DNA of 5,430 nucleotides from an uncultured Collinsella sp. GTDB lineage: Bacteria; Actinomycetota; Coriobacteriia; Coriobacteriales; Coriobacteriaceae. The stretch covers positions 1 through 5,430 of the forward strand of contig CAKUCJ010000104.1 of the NCBI GenBank assembly GCA_934643435.1. Direction: 5' to 3'. Shown here in pieces: positions 1 through 5,430 of the stretch; positions within the stretch are counted from its first letter, which is position 1, and each line of letters starts with the position of its first letter. Both the position numbers and the translations under genes were made by a program. A model generated the notes under the pieces. That model made no database searches and was not told the DNA's origin. It saw only the letters and a list, made by a program, of their open reading frames with translations.

Positions 1-212
1 GCTACGGACAGGGCGTGGAACTTCTCGCCCGCGCCCTCGACGGCGGCGGCGAGCTGCTCAGCGGTCACGGTGTCGGCGCACTCCACCTGGACGGTCTGGG
101 TCTCGTGATCGGCATCGGCATCGGTCACGCCGGCCACGTTGAGCAGCGCGGTCTCCACGGTAGCATCGCAGTGGCCGCACATGAGGCCCGAAGTCTCAAT
201 CGTGTAACGCAT
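1..212 (-). CDS. copZ: CopZ-like copper chaperone (HMA domain), 3' end cut by window edge
   Basis: This is a small cytoplasmic heavy-metal-associated (HMA) domain protein. It probably binds Cu(I) and hands it to the CopA ATPase encoded just upstream on the same strand. Seventy codons are visible and no stop is reached. CopZ chaperones are usually about 65-75 residues, so only a few residues should be missing. The metal-binding loop is at residues 9-15, GLMCGHC, with Cys12 and Cys15 as the expected Cu(I) ligands and His14 between them, as in many CopZ proteins. Helix 1 (DATVETALLNVAGV) and the following beta strand (TQTVQVEC) fit the ferredoxin-like HMA fold. Compared with the usual GMxCxxC, Leu replaces the Met after Gly. 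The ATG at 212 is chosen because AAAGGA lies 6 bases upstream and the family fold begins immediately. The frame stays open upstream to a stop at 350-348, so a longer form from GTG at 323 cannot be strictly excluded. The metal is inferred from context. Confidence 0.85.
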   Translation of the reverse strand, partial: MRYTIETSGLMCGHCDATVETALLNVAGVTDADADHETQTVQVECADTVTAEQLAAAVEGAGEKFHALSV

Positions 213-218
213 GGGTAT

Positions 219-224
219 TCCTTT
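219..224 (-). promoter_or_regulatory. Ribosome binding site of the CopZ-like gene
   Basis: Read on the minus strand, AAAGGA sits 6 bases before the ATG at 212. This site decides the start, because the reading frame is open for a further 45 codons upstream. The copA ATG is preceded by the closely similar AGAAAGGAG, which suggests that the two genes are translated at comparable initiation strength. Confidence 0.75.
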
Positions 225-237
225 CTGTTGTGTCGGC

Positions 238-331
238 TTTCCCAGGCACCCGACCTTGACCTTCAAACCGTCGCTCGCGTACCAAAGTACGCGTCGCTCC
301 TCTTTCAGGTCAATCTCGGGCACCTGGAAAA
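238..331 (-). repeat. 94-base imperfect palindrome / RNA stem between copA and copZ
   Basis: The outer arms, 331-307 and 262-238, are each 25 bases. In the minus-strand RNA they form 20 Watson-Crick pairs and 3 G-U wobbles, with only two adjacent mismatches (315/254 and 314/255). In the plus-strand RNA the three wobbles would be A-C mismatches, so the structure favours the orientation of the copA-copZ transcript. Inside lies a perfect 7-bp hairpin, CGCGTAC/GTACGCG at 276-282 and 287-293, with a 4-base loop. It is separated from the outer stem by a symmetric 13+13-base internal loop, and the octamer CGTCGCTC occurs directly repeated at 269-276 and 292-299. No U-tract follows on the minus strand, so this is not a standard intrinsic terminator. 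It could be an mRNA processing or stability element, an attenuator, or a dispersed palindromic repeat. Whether it recurs in the genome cannot be seen here. Confidence 0.75.
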
Positions 332-359
332 CCCGTTCTAAATGGACTTAATGGTGAGC

Positions 360-2699
360 CTATTTTGCCACTTTTGGTTTAAAGGTTCGCAGGCGCAAGG
401 CGTTGGTCACGACGCACACGCTCGACAGGCTCATCGCTGCAGCGCCAAACATCGGCGAAAGCTGCCAGCCGGTGAGCGGGAAGAACGCGCCCGCCGCCAG
501 CGGAATGCCGATACCGTTGTAGAACAGCGCCCAGAACAGATCCTGCTTGATGTTGCGGATCGTGGCACGCGAGAGCTCGATGGCGCGTGCGACATCCATA
601 AGGTCACTGCACATGAGCACCACATCTGCCCCCTCCTTGGCGATGTCAGCGCCGGTGCCGATGGCAAGACCCACGTCGGCGCGCGCCAGGGCGGGGGAGT
701 CGTTGATGCCGTCGCCCACCATGGCAACCTTGCTGCCGGCATTCTGCAGCTCGCGCACGTGGCGCTCCTTGTCGGCGGGAAGGACGTCGGCGATAACCTG
801 CTCGCTGGTGAGTCCCACGCGGCGAGCGATGGCCTCGGCTGTCACGCGATTATCGCCGGTGAGCATGCGCACGTCGATGCCGAGCGAGCGCAGCGCGGCA
901 ATGGCTCCGGCACTCGTCTCCTTAACCTCATCGGCCACGGCAATGGTACCGGCAAGCTCGCCATTTTTGGCAAAGAACAGCGGTGTCTTGCCCTCGGCGG
1001 CAAATTGTTCCGCAAGACCCGCGGGCACGGCGATGCCCAGTTCGTTCATCAGGCGAACGCTGCCGGCGGCGATGGCATTTTGACCCTCGCGCGCCGTGAC
1101 GCCACGGCCGGGCGCGGCGGCAAAGTCCTCGACCATGCGCGCGACGATTCCGCGTGTCTCGCACTCGGCCATAATCGCCTCTGCCAGCGGGTGCTCGCTT
1201 TGGCGCTCCAGCGCGGCGGCCAGCTTGAGCAGCGCCTTTTCGCTCATAGCGGGCGTGCCATCGCCGCGCTTGGCCACCACGATATCGGTCACAGCCGGCT
1301 TGCCGCGGGTGACGGTACCCGTCTTGTCGAGTACTACGGTGCCCACGTTGCGCAGGTTCTCCAGCGCCTCGGCGCTCTTAAACAGAATGCCCATCTCGGC
1401 GCCCTTGCCGGTGCCCACCATAATGGCGACGGGCGTGGCCAGCCCCAGCGCGCACGGGCAACTGATCACCAGCACGGCGACGGCGGAGGTGAGCGCCTCG
1501 CTCGCGCTTCCGGTCAGCGCCATCCACGCCACAAAGGTCACGGCCGAGATCACAAACACCACGGGCACAAACACGCCGGCGACCTTGTCGGCCATGCGGG
1601 CGATGGGCGCCTTGGTGGTGTTGGCGTCCTCGACGAGCTGGATGATCTTGGCGAGCGACGTGTCGGCGCCCACGCGCGTGGCGCGGAAGGTGAACGAGCC
1701 CGTGCGGTTGACCGTGGCGGCGTTGACGGTGTCGCCGGCGGTCTTTTCCACGGGGATGGACTCGCCGGTAAGTGCGCTCTCGTCCACGGCCGAGGCACCC
1801 TCGAGCACCACGCCATCGACGGGGATGGACTCGCCGGGGCGTACGCGCAGAACCTGGCCAGGCAGGATGGCTTCGACGTCGACGGTGGTCTCGGTGTCGT
1901 CCTCGGCCACGACGGTCGCGGTCTTGGGCGCCAGGTCGATGAGCGCCTCGATCGCACCGCCGGTCTTGGACTTGCTGCGCGTCTCGAGGTATTTGCCCAC
2001 GGTTACCAGCGACAGAATCGTGCCGGCGCTTTCAAAATACAGGTTGTCCATGCCTGTCATCATGGCCTCGTGGACCTGTCCCGCGGCCAGCTGGTCGGCC
2101 ATGATAAACATGGCGTAGAGCGACCAGGCGATGGACGCGGTGGCGCCGACGGCGATGAGCGCGTCCATGGTGGGCGCGCCGTGGGCCAGCGATTTAAAGC
2201 CGTTGATAAAGTAGGCGTCGTTGACATAGACGATGGGGATGAGCAGGACGAGCTCGGTGAGTGCGAGCGTCATGCTGTGGGTGTGATCGGTGAAGATGCT
2301 GGGCAGTGGCCAGCCGAGCATGTGTCCCATGCCTATGTAGAACAGCGGGACGAGGAAAATGATCGAGATGATGAGGCGGGCGCGCATGGCGGAGGCGGCT
2401 GCCTCCAGCTTTTTGGTGGGCGACTCCATATGGGCGGCGCCGGACCCGGCTTGCGCGCTGCCGCCCGGGGCGGCTTCGGTGCCCGCGCTGACAGGCGATG
2501 CCGAGTAGCCCGCGCGGTCGACGGCGGTGCAGATGTCGTCGGGCGTGACCTGCGCGGGGTCGTAGTCGACCAGCATGGAGCCGGCGAGCAGGTTGACCGC
2601 GACGTTTTGGACGCCGTCGAGCTTGCTGACGGCGCGGTCCACGTGCGCCTGGCAGGCGGCGCACGTCATGCCACCCACGTCGAACTTATCTTGAGCCAT
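360..2699 (-). CDS. copA: Cu(I)-exporting P1B-type ATPase CopA
   Basis: This inner-membrane ATPase exports Cu(I) from the cytoplasm; at 779 residues it has normal length for a one-HMA CopA. A single N-terminal HMA domain (about 5-68) carries GMTCAAC with Cys13 and Cys16. An Ala/Gly/Ser-rich linker (about 69-95) follows. Hydrophobic segments lie near 108-127, 143-160, 175-198, 220-237, 374-396, 403-428, 718-740 and 747-766, the eight helices expected of P1B pumps. The actuator motif TGES is at 311-314. The transport-site motif [11 protein letters not shown] spans 413-423 (Cys414, Cys416). The phosphorylation site DKTGTVT has Asp458. The P1B-specific SEHP is at 501-504, and the hinge [10 protein letters not shown] starts at 662. 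Tyr727-Asn728 in helix 7 and MSLSS (756-760) in helix 8 are the P1B-1 signature for Cu(I), against Zn, Cd or Co. The start is fixed by AAAGGAG 5 bases upstream. It is the first gene of a probable operon with the CopZ-like chaperone, behind a CsoR-type operator. No key residue is missing. Confidence 0.97.
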   Translation of the reverse strand: MAQDKFDVGGMTCAACQAHVDRAVSKLDGVQNVAVNLLAGSMLVDYDPAQVTPDDICTAVDRAGYSASPVSAGTEAAPGGSAQAGSGAAHMESPTKKLEAAASAMRARLIISIIFLVPLFYIGMGHMLGWPLPSIFTDHTHSMTLALTELVLLIPIVYVNDAYFINGFKSLAHGAPTMDALIAVGATASIAWSLYAMFIMADQLAAGQVHEAMMTGMDNLYFESAGTILSLVTVGKYLETRSKSKTGGAIEALIDLAPKTATVVAEDDTETTVDVEAILPGQVLRVRPGESIPVDGVVLEGASAVDESALTGESIPVEKTAGDTVNAATVNRTGSFTFRATRVGADTSLAKIIQLVEDANTTKAPIARMADKVAGVFVPVVFVISAVTFVAWMALTGSASEALTSAVAVLVISCPCALGLATPVAIMVGTGKGAEMGILFKSAEALENLRNVGTVVLDKTGTVTRGKPAVTDIVVAKRGDGTPAMSEKALLKLAAALERQSEHPLAEAIMAECETRGIVARMVEDFAAAPGRGVTAREGQNAIAAGSVRLMNELGIAVPAGLAEQFAAEGKTPLFFAKNGELAGTIAVADEVKETSAGAIAALRSLGIDVRMLTGDNRVTAEAIARRVGLTSEQVIADVLPADKERHVRELQNAGSKVAMVGDGINDSPALARADVGLAIGTGADIAKEGADVVLMCSDLMDVARAIELSRATIRNIKQDLFWALFYNGIGIPLAAGAFFPLTGWQLSPMFGAAAMSLSSVCVVTNALRLRTFKPKVAK

Positions 2700-2746
2700 G
2701 GCTTCTCCTTTCTGTGATGCAGCGTCGGAAATGTTAACCTGTCGAT

Positions 2747-2777
2747 ACTATACACCCATACCCCCTGGGGGTGTCCA
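2747..2777 (-). promoter_or_regulatory. Probable copA promoter, 19-bp spacer
   Basis: Read on the minus strand, TGGACA (2777-2772) resembles a -35 box and TATAGT (2752-2747) a -10 box. The spacer is 19 bases, longer than the usual 17. The copper-type operator lies almost wholly within this spacer and overlaps part of the -35, which suits repression by blocking RNA polymerase. Transcription would begin near 2740, leaving a leader of about 40 bases before the copA ATG. The boxes were assigned by eye, and alternative -10 choices in the AT-rich stretch 2742-2754 are possible. Confidence 0.55.
2758..2774. promoter_or_regulatory. CsoR-type copper operator
   Basis: ATACCCCC-T-GGGGGTGT is an 8+1+8 inverted repeat centred on 2766, with a single mismatch between the half-sites. 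Back-to-back C-tract and G-tract half-sites flanked by AT-rich ends are typical of operators for the CsoR family, Cu(I)-sensing repressors that leave DNA on binding Cu(I). Its place 59-75 bases upstream of the copA start, between the likely -35 and -10, supports this. The CsoR gene is not in the window. Neither the CopY cop box (TACAnnTGTA) nor the CueR-type dyad (CCTTCC...GGAAGG) is seen. RcnR-like relatives use G-tract sites too, but the copA context favours a copper sensor. Confidence 0.78.
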
Positions 2778-2782
2778 GTAGA

Positions 2783-2803
2783 GAAATGGGATACACTCAT
2801 TTC
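2783..2803. promoter_or_regulatory. Small dyad next to the copA promoter
   Basis: GAAATG (2783-2788) and CATTTC (2798-2803) form a perfect 6-bp inverted repeat around a 9-base centre, with one more complementary pair inside (2790/2796). It starts 6 bases upstream of the putative copA -35 box. GATACA also occurs as a direct repeat at 2790-2795 and 2804-2809, 14 bases apart. The position suits a second regulator or an upstream element, but a dyad this short can arise by chance. Confidence 0.3.
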
Positions 2804-2898
2804 GATACAGAGTGGGATGACTGCCCTGCTATTTCTTTCGACGCTATAGCCCAACGCCCCGTCATCTGTGGTTTACGTGGGGGCATGCGAAGCGCGGG

Positions 2899-2904
2899 TA
2901 TACT
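2899..2904 (+). promoter_or_regulatory. Possible -10 box for the helicase gene
   Basis: TATACT matches the sigma-70 -10 consensus at five of six positions and lies about 200 bases before the helicase start. No -35 box is seen at 16-18 bases; the nearest candidate, TTTACG at 2872, is 21 bases away. If it is real, the helicase mRNA would have a leader of nearly 195 bases. The same hexamer recurs at the right edge of the window. Confidence 0.35.
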
Positions 2905-3088
2905 AACCGGCGGCGAATCTGCTCCATCGCTTAGAGCTGCTGCGTCTGGACGGCGCGTGATAGGGCTGCCAAAGCGATCGCCAGCGTGCTGAGCAACGTC
3001 CTCTCTGTGCGCACCTGTTTTTGTATGTATTAGCGCACTACCAAGCACGCCCGCGCGGCCGCATGCCGTGCCCATAGCGCGTGCAGAT

Positions 3089-3093
3089 AAGGA
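3089..3093 (+). promoter_or_regulatory. Ribosome binding site of the helicase gene
   Basis: AAGGA lies 10 bases before the ATG at 3104, a slightly long but workable spacing. The frame is open upstream to a GTG at 3068, but that codon has no purine-rich sequence before it, and the 12 extra residues would be translated across this Shine-Dalgarno site. The ATG at 3104 is therefore preferred. Confidence 0.6.
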
Positions 3094-3103
3094 ACAACAA
3101 CAT

Positions 3104-5323
3104 ATGCGTAATTCTGTATCCGACGTCACGGACGCCGAGATCCTGGACGAGACCCGCGAGGCCATGACCCAGGCTGCCTTTGATGCCGCCGACGAGGCCA
3201 GTGCCGCCGAGACTGTCGAGTCCGCGACCGAGAACCTGCCCGCCTTTGACGAGTTGGGACTTTCGGACGAGATGCTTCGTGCCATCGAGAACCTGGGCTA
3301 CACGGCGCCCACGCCTGTCCAGGCCGGCTCCATCCCCGTGGTGCTCGAGGGCCGCGACCTGCTTGCCGCCGCCCAGACCGGCACCGGCAAGACGGCCGCC
3401 TTCTTGCTGCCGACCATGAACAACTTGGAGCACATTGCTCCGCCTAAGCCCGTGCGCGAGCGCGGCAGCCGCAATCGCCGTCGCGGTGCCAAGAAGCCCG
3501 AGGGCAACGGCCGCGGCCCCGTGATGCTCGTCATCACCCCCACGCGCGAGCTCGCCCAGCAGATCGATGAGGTCGCGAGCAAGATCGCCGATGTCACCGG
3601 CCACGTCGCCGTGACCGTCGTGGGCGGCGTGAGCTACAAGCCCCAGACCGCGGCGCTCAAGTACGGCTGCGACATCCTGGTCGCCACGCCGGGCCGTCTG
3701 GTCGATCTGATCGAGCAGGGCGCTTGCCACCTGGACGAGGTCAAGGTGCTGGTGCTCGACGAGGCTGACCGCATGCTCGACATGGGCTTTTTGCCCGCCG
3801 TCCGCCGCATTGTGCGCGAGACGCCGGCCGAGCGCCAGACGCTGCTGTTCTCGGCCACGCTCGACGAGGAGGCCGTGGGCGAGATCACCGACCTGGTGAG
3901 CGACCCGGCCCGCGTGGAGATCGCGCCTGCCACGTCGACCGCCGACACCGTCGACCAGTTTGTGTTCCCGGTGTCCATCGAGGCCAAGAACAACCTGCTG
4001 CCCGAGTTCCTCAAAAAGGAGGGCCCGGAGCGCACTATCGTCTTTATGCGCACCAAGCATCGCGCCGACAGCTGCTGCCGTCGTCTGGAGCGCAAGGGCA
4101 TCAAGGCCGCCGCGATCCACGGCAACCGCAGCCAGGCCCAGCGCGAGCGCGCGCTTTCGGCCTTCCGCGACGGCACCGTCGACGTGCTGGTGGCAACCGA
4201 CGTGCTCGCTCGCGGCATCGACATTAGCGATGTGCGCTACGTCGTGAATTTTGACGTGCCGGCCGAGCCGACCGACTACATCCACCGTATTGGCCGTACG
4301 GGCCGCGCCGGCGAGCTGGGCTGGGCTATCACGTTTGTGACCGAGCAGGATGTCGATGAGTTCTACGAGATCGAGAAGCTCATGGACAAGACGGCCGACA
4401 TCTACGAGGCCGGCGATCTGCACGTGGGCCCCAACCCGCCCGCCGTCGATCCCGAGCGCGATCCTGCGGCCTTTAAGGTGAAGAAGAAGACCAAGCGCGG
4501 CAAGTCCAAGAGCAAGAAGAAGCTTGAGCAGGCGCGCCGCGATGGCAAGCGCAACGGCGACGATTACGGCGATGTAGCCGGTCGTTCCAACCGCGGTCGC
4601 GACGAGCGCCGTGGCGACGGCGAGCGTCCGAGCCGTCCCAAGCGCGGCGGCAAGACCCGCGTGCGCGAGGGCGTTCAGGCCCGCGTGGACGAGGCCGTTG
4701 AGAGCGTGGCCCGCGAGGTGGCTGCCGAGGAGCGTGCCGGTGCTGTTGAGCAGGGCCCGCGCGGCAACCGCGCCGAGCGTCGTGCCAAGCAGTTCCAGGG
4801 CGAGGCTCATCGCCGTCGTCGCGAGGACGAGGACCGTGGCGGCCGCCGTCACGTTGAGCGCGAGGACGAGGGCCGCGGTTCGCGCGGCGGCAAGCGCGGC
4901 TCGGGCGATCGTCGTCGCTCCGGTCGCGATGACGAGCGCGGCGGGCGTAGCACCCGCGGCGGCGAGTCCCGCGGCGGTAAGCGCTTTGACGAGCGTGGCG
5001 GCCGCGAGGGCAACCGCGGCGGAGAGCGTCGCGAGGGCGCACGTGGCAACGGCAACCGCGGCGGTGCCGGTCGTTCTAATGAGTCGCGCGATCGTCGTGA
5101 CCCGCGTGCCGGCCGCGACCGTCGCGATGACTGGCGCAACTACGATGACACTCGCGAGGAGCGTCGCGGCGGCTATCGCGGCGGGCGTGGCGGCAACCAG
5201 GCCGGCTCGCGTGGTGGCCGTTCCGGCGGACGCGATAATCGTGGCAGCTATGGCAACAGCCGTGGCGGCAAGCGCGGCGGCAGCTCCCGTCGTCCCGGCG
5301 ACGGCGGCGGCAAGCGCAAGTAA
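3104..5323 (+). CDS. RhlE-like DEAD-box ATP-dependent RNA helicase with long RGG tail
   Basis: This is a cytoplasmic ATP-dependent RNA helicase that unwinds or remodels short RNA duplexes. Such enzymes act in ribosome assembly, mRNA turnover and cold adaptation. It has 739 residues, well above the roughly 400-600 usual for bacterial RhlE/DeaD proteins. An acidic extension (1-47) precedes the Q motif (Phe48, GYTAPTPVQ 65-73). Then come AQTGTGKT (90-97), PTREL (146-150), GG (174-175), TPGR (195-198), DEAD (219-222), SAT (250-252), IVFMRTK (312-318), ATDVLARGID (364-373) and HRIGRTGR (394-401). GVSYKPQ and the HGNRSQ-type segment of the second RecA domain resemble E. coli RhlE. A basic insert (about 112-139) sits between motifs I and Ia. 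From about 457 the tail is a Lys cluster, a short acidic helical stretch (about 525-550), then Arg/Gly repeats; I see no DbpA-type RNA-binding domain. The gene stands alone and ends at a terminator 32 bases past its stop. The exact RNA substrate is unknown. Confidence 0.96.
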   Translation: MRNSVSDVTDAEILDETREAMTQAAFDAADEASAAETVESATENLPAFDELGLSDEMLRAIENLGYTAPTPVQAGSIPVVLEGRDLLAAAQTGTGKTAAFLLPTMNNLEHIAPPKPVRERGSRNRRRGAKKPEGNGRGPVMLVITPTRELAQQIDEVASKIADVTGHVAVTVVGGVSYKPQTAALKYGCDILVATPGRLVDLIEQGACHLDEVKVLVLDEADRMLDMGFLPAVRRIVRETPAERQTLLFSATLDEEAVGEITDLVSDPARVEIAPATSTADTVDQFVFPVSIEAKNNLLPEFLKKEGPERTIVFMRTKHRADSCCRRLERKGIKAAAIHGNRSQAQRERALSAFRDGTVDVLVATDVLARGIDISDVRYVVNFDVPAEPTDYIHRIGRTGRAGELGWAITFVTEQDVDEFYEIEKLMDKTADIYEAGDLHVGPNPPAVDPERDPAAFKVKKKTKRGKSKSKKKLEQARRDGKRNGDDYGDVAGRSNRGRDERRGDGERPSRPKRGGKTRVREGVQARVDEAVESVAREVAAEERAGAVEQGPRGNRAERRAKQFQGEAHRRRREDEDRGGRRHVEREDEGRGSRGGKRGSGDRRRSGRDDERGGRSTRGGESRGGKRFDERGGREGNRGGERREGARGNGNRGGAGRSNESRDRRDPRAGRDRRDDWRNYDDTREERRGGYRGGRGGNQAGSRGGRSGGRDNRGSYGNSRGGKRGGSSRRPGDGGGKRK
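4472..5320 (+). repeat. Low-complexity RGG/Lys-rich tail region of the helicase
   Basis: This is the coding part for helicase residues 457-739. It begins with a Lys-rich block (about 458-473), then has 15 RGG triplets between residues 514 and 726, densest after 578. The segment SRGGKR occurs three times (593-598, 622-627, 719-724), with a related KRGGK at 513-517. At DNA level this gives recurring CGCGGCGGCAAG-type units with varied third bases, so it looks like a diverged protein repeat kept for its composition and not a fresh tandem expansion. Arg/Gly tails of this kind generally bind RNA without strong sequence preference and are often disordered. Confidence 0.85.
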
Positions 5324-5355
5324 CACACGCATCGCACGCCAACGCAAGGCGAGCA

Positions 5356-5388
5356 GGGCCCCGAGCAACTACGCTCGGGGCCCTTTTT
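5356..5388 (+). terminator. Intrinsic terminator of the helicase gene
   Basis: GGGCCCCGAGC (5356-5366) and GCTCGGGGCCC (5373-5383) form a perfect 11-bp, very GC-rich stem with the 6-base loop AACTAC, followed directly by five T (5384-5388). It begins 32 bases after the helicase stop. No T-run follows on the opposite strand, so it should act in the plus direction only. Confidence 0.95.
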
Positions 5389-5415
5389 GGTGCAAGGGGG
5401 TGTTCCCGCGTGCCG

Positions 5416-5421
5416 TATACT
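5416..5421 (+). promoter_or_regulatory. Possible -10 box of the next gene
   Basis: TATACT lies 28 bases past the terminator T-tract and 9 bases before the window end, so it could be the -10 of a following plus-strand gene. No clear -35 box is visible at 16-18 bases upstream. The same hexamer is found before the helicase gene at 2899-2904. Confidence 0.35.
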
Positions 5422-5430
5422 CTGTCTGAA

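Larger units (their letters stand above)
2778..3103. other. Divergent intergenic region, no convincing gene
   Basis: Beyond the copA promoter this stretch of about 326 bases separates the two divergent units. It contains a small dyad beside the copper promoter (2783-2803), a possible -10 hexamer for the helicase (2899-2904), and a probable helicase leader. Within the leader are a 7-base inverted repeat (ATCGCTT 2926-2932 with AAGCGAT 2972-2978) and a T-rich patch at 3018-3031. The open frames here lack a ribosome binding site, have ordinary intergenic composition and resemble no protein I know. I see no tRNA, riboswitch or mobile element. Confidence 0.6.

Noticed and set aside
238..331. Palindrome read as an intrinsic terminator after copA
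   Set aside because: No T-run follows the stem on the minus strand, and the copZ-like gene begins just afterwards without a visible promoter of its own.
15..341. 108-codon plus-strand open frame at the left edge
   Set aside because: It is antisense to the CopZ-like gene and runs through the palindrome. It has no ribosome binding site or recognisable domain.
342..2717. 791-codon plus-strand open frame covering copA
   Set aside because: It is exactly codon-aligned antisense to copA, whose ATPase motifs are unmistakable. It is His/Gly/Ala-rich and resembles no family. It exists because copA lacks TTA, CTA and TCA codons.
2747..2777. CueR/MerR or CopY operator at the copA promoter
   Set aside because: The 19-bp spacer fits MerR promoters, but the CCTTCC...GGAAGG dyad is absent, and no TACAnnTGTA cop box is seen. 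The C-tract/G-tract palindrome fits CsoR better.
2771..2992. 73-codon plus-strand open frame in the divergent intergenic region
   Set aside because: It starts at a GTG inside the copper operator, has no Shine-Dalgarno site, and its sequence looks like translated non-coding DNA.
3008..3022. GTGCGCAC followed by a T-run as a terminator in the helicase leader
   Set aside because: The palindrome has no room for a loop, and I could not build a longer stem next to the T-run.
3068..3103. GTG start at 3068 adding 12 residues to the helicase
   Set aside because: There is no Shine-Dalgarno site before the GTG, whereas AAGGA precedes the ATG at 3104. The extra residues are not part of any domain.
3038..5368. 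776-codon minus-strand open frame covering the helicase, with a very hydrophobic Ala/Val/Thr-rich start that looks like a membrane protein
   Set aside because: It is codon-aligned antisense to the helicase. The apparent membrane segments are the reverse complement of Arg-Gly codons (CGC and GGC read as GCG and GCC), so they are an artefact of the RGG tail.
4611..5429. 272-codon plus-strand frame overlapping the helicase tail and the terminator
   Set aside because: It is an Ala/Arg/Val-rich shadow of the RGG repeats in a shifted frame, running through a strong terminator hairpin.

Overview
The window is GC-rich. It carries two oppositely oriented units that diverge from an intergenic region near position 2700-3100. 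Third codon positions are strongly G/C-biased. This and the protein sequences suggest a high-GC actinobacterial-type genome. A coriobacterial (Collinsella-like) host is my best guess, from general resemblance only; the window has no taxonomic marker.

Left unit, minus strand: a copper-efflux operon. Reading right to left it has a CsoR-type operator inside the spacer of a likely promoter (about 2747-2777), a complete Cu(I)-exporting P1B-type ATPase (copA, 2699 down to 360), a 147-base gap, and a CopZ-like HMA-domain metallochaperone (212 down to the window edge, 3' end cut off). The two genes have nearly identical Shine-Dalgarno sequences. The gap is largely filled by a 94-base imperfect palindrome. 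Its two arms pair better in the minus-strand RNA than in the plus-strand RNA, because three arm positions form G-U wobbles only in that orientation. In the likely scheme, Cu(I) releases the repressor, the chaperone carries Cu(I), and CopA pumps it out of the cytoplasm. The repressor gene is not in the window and may lie beyond the left edge.

Right unit, plus strand: one long gene (3104-5323) for an RhlE-like DEAD-box RNA helicase. It has a complete motif set, an acidic N-terminal extension, a basic insertion between motifs I and Ia, and a tail of about 283 residues rich in Arg, Gly and Lys with 15 RGG triplets. It is followed by a strong intrinsic terminator (5356-5388). A TATACT hexamer at the extreme right edge may be the -10 of the next gene.

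The divergent intergenic region (2700-3103) holds the copper promoter, a second small dyad next to it, and a probable leader of roughly 190 bases for the helicase. I found no convincing small gene there. I see no mobile element, CRISPR array, tRNA or rRNA. Nothing here is clearly a new multi-gene system. The least explained feature is the structured palindrome between copA and the chaperone gene.
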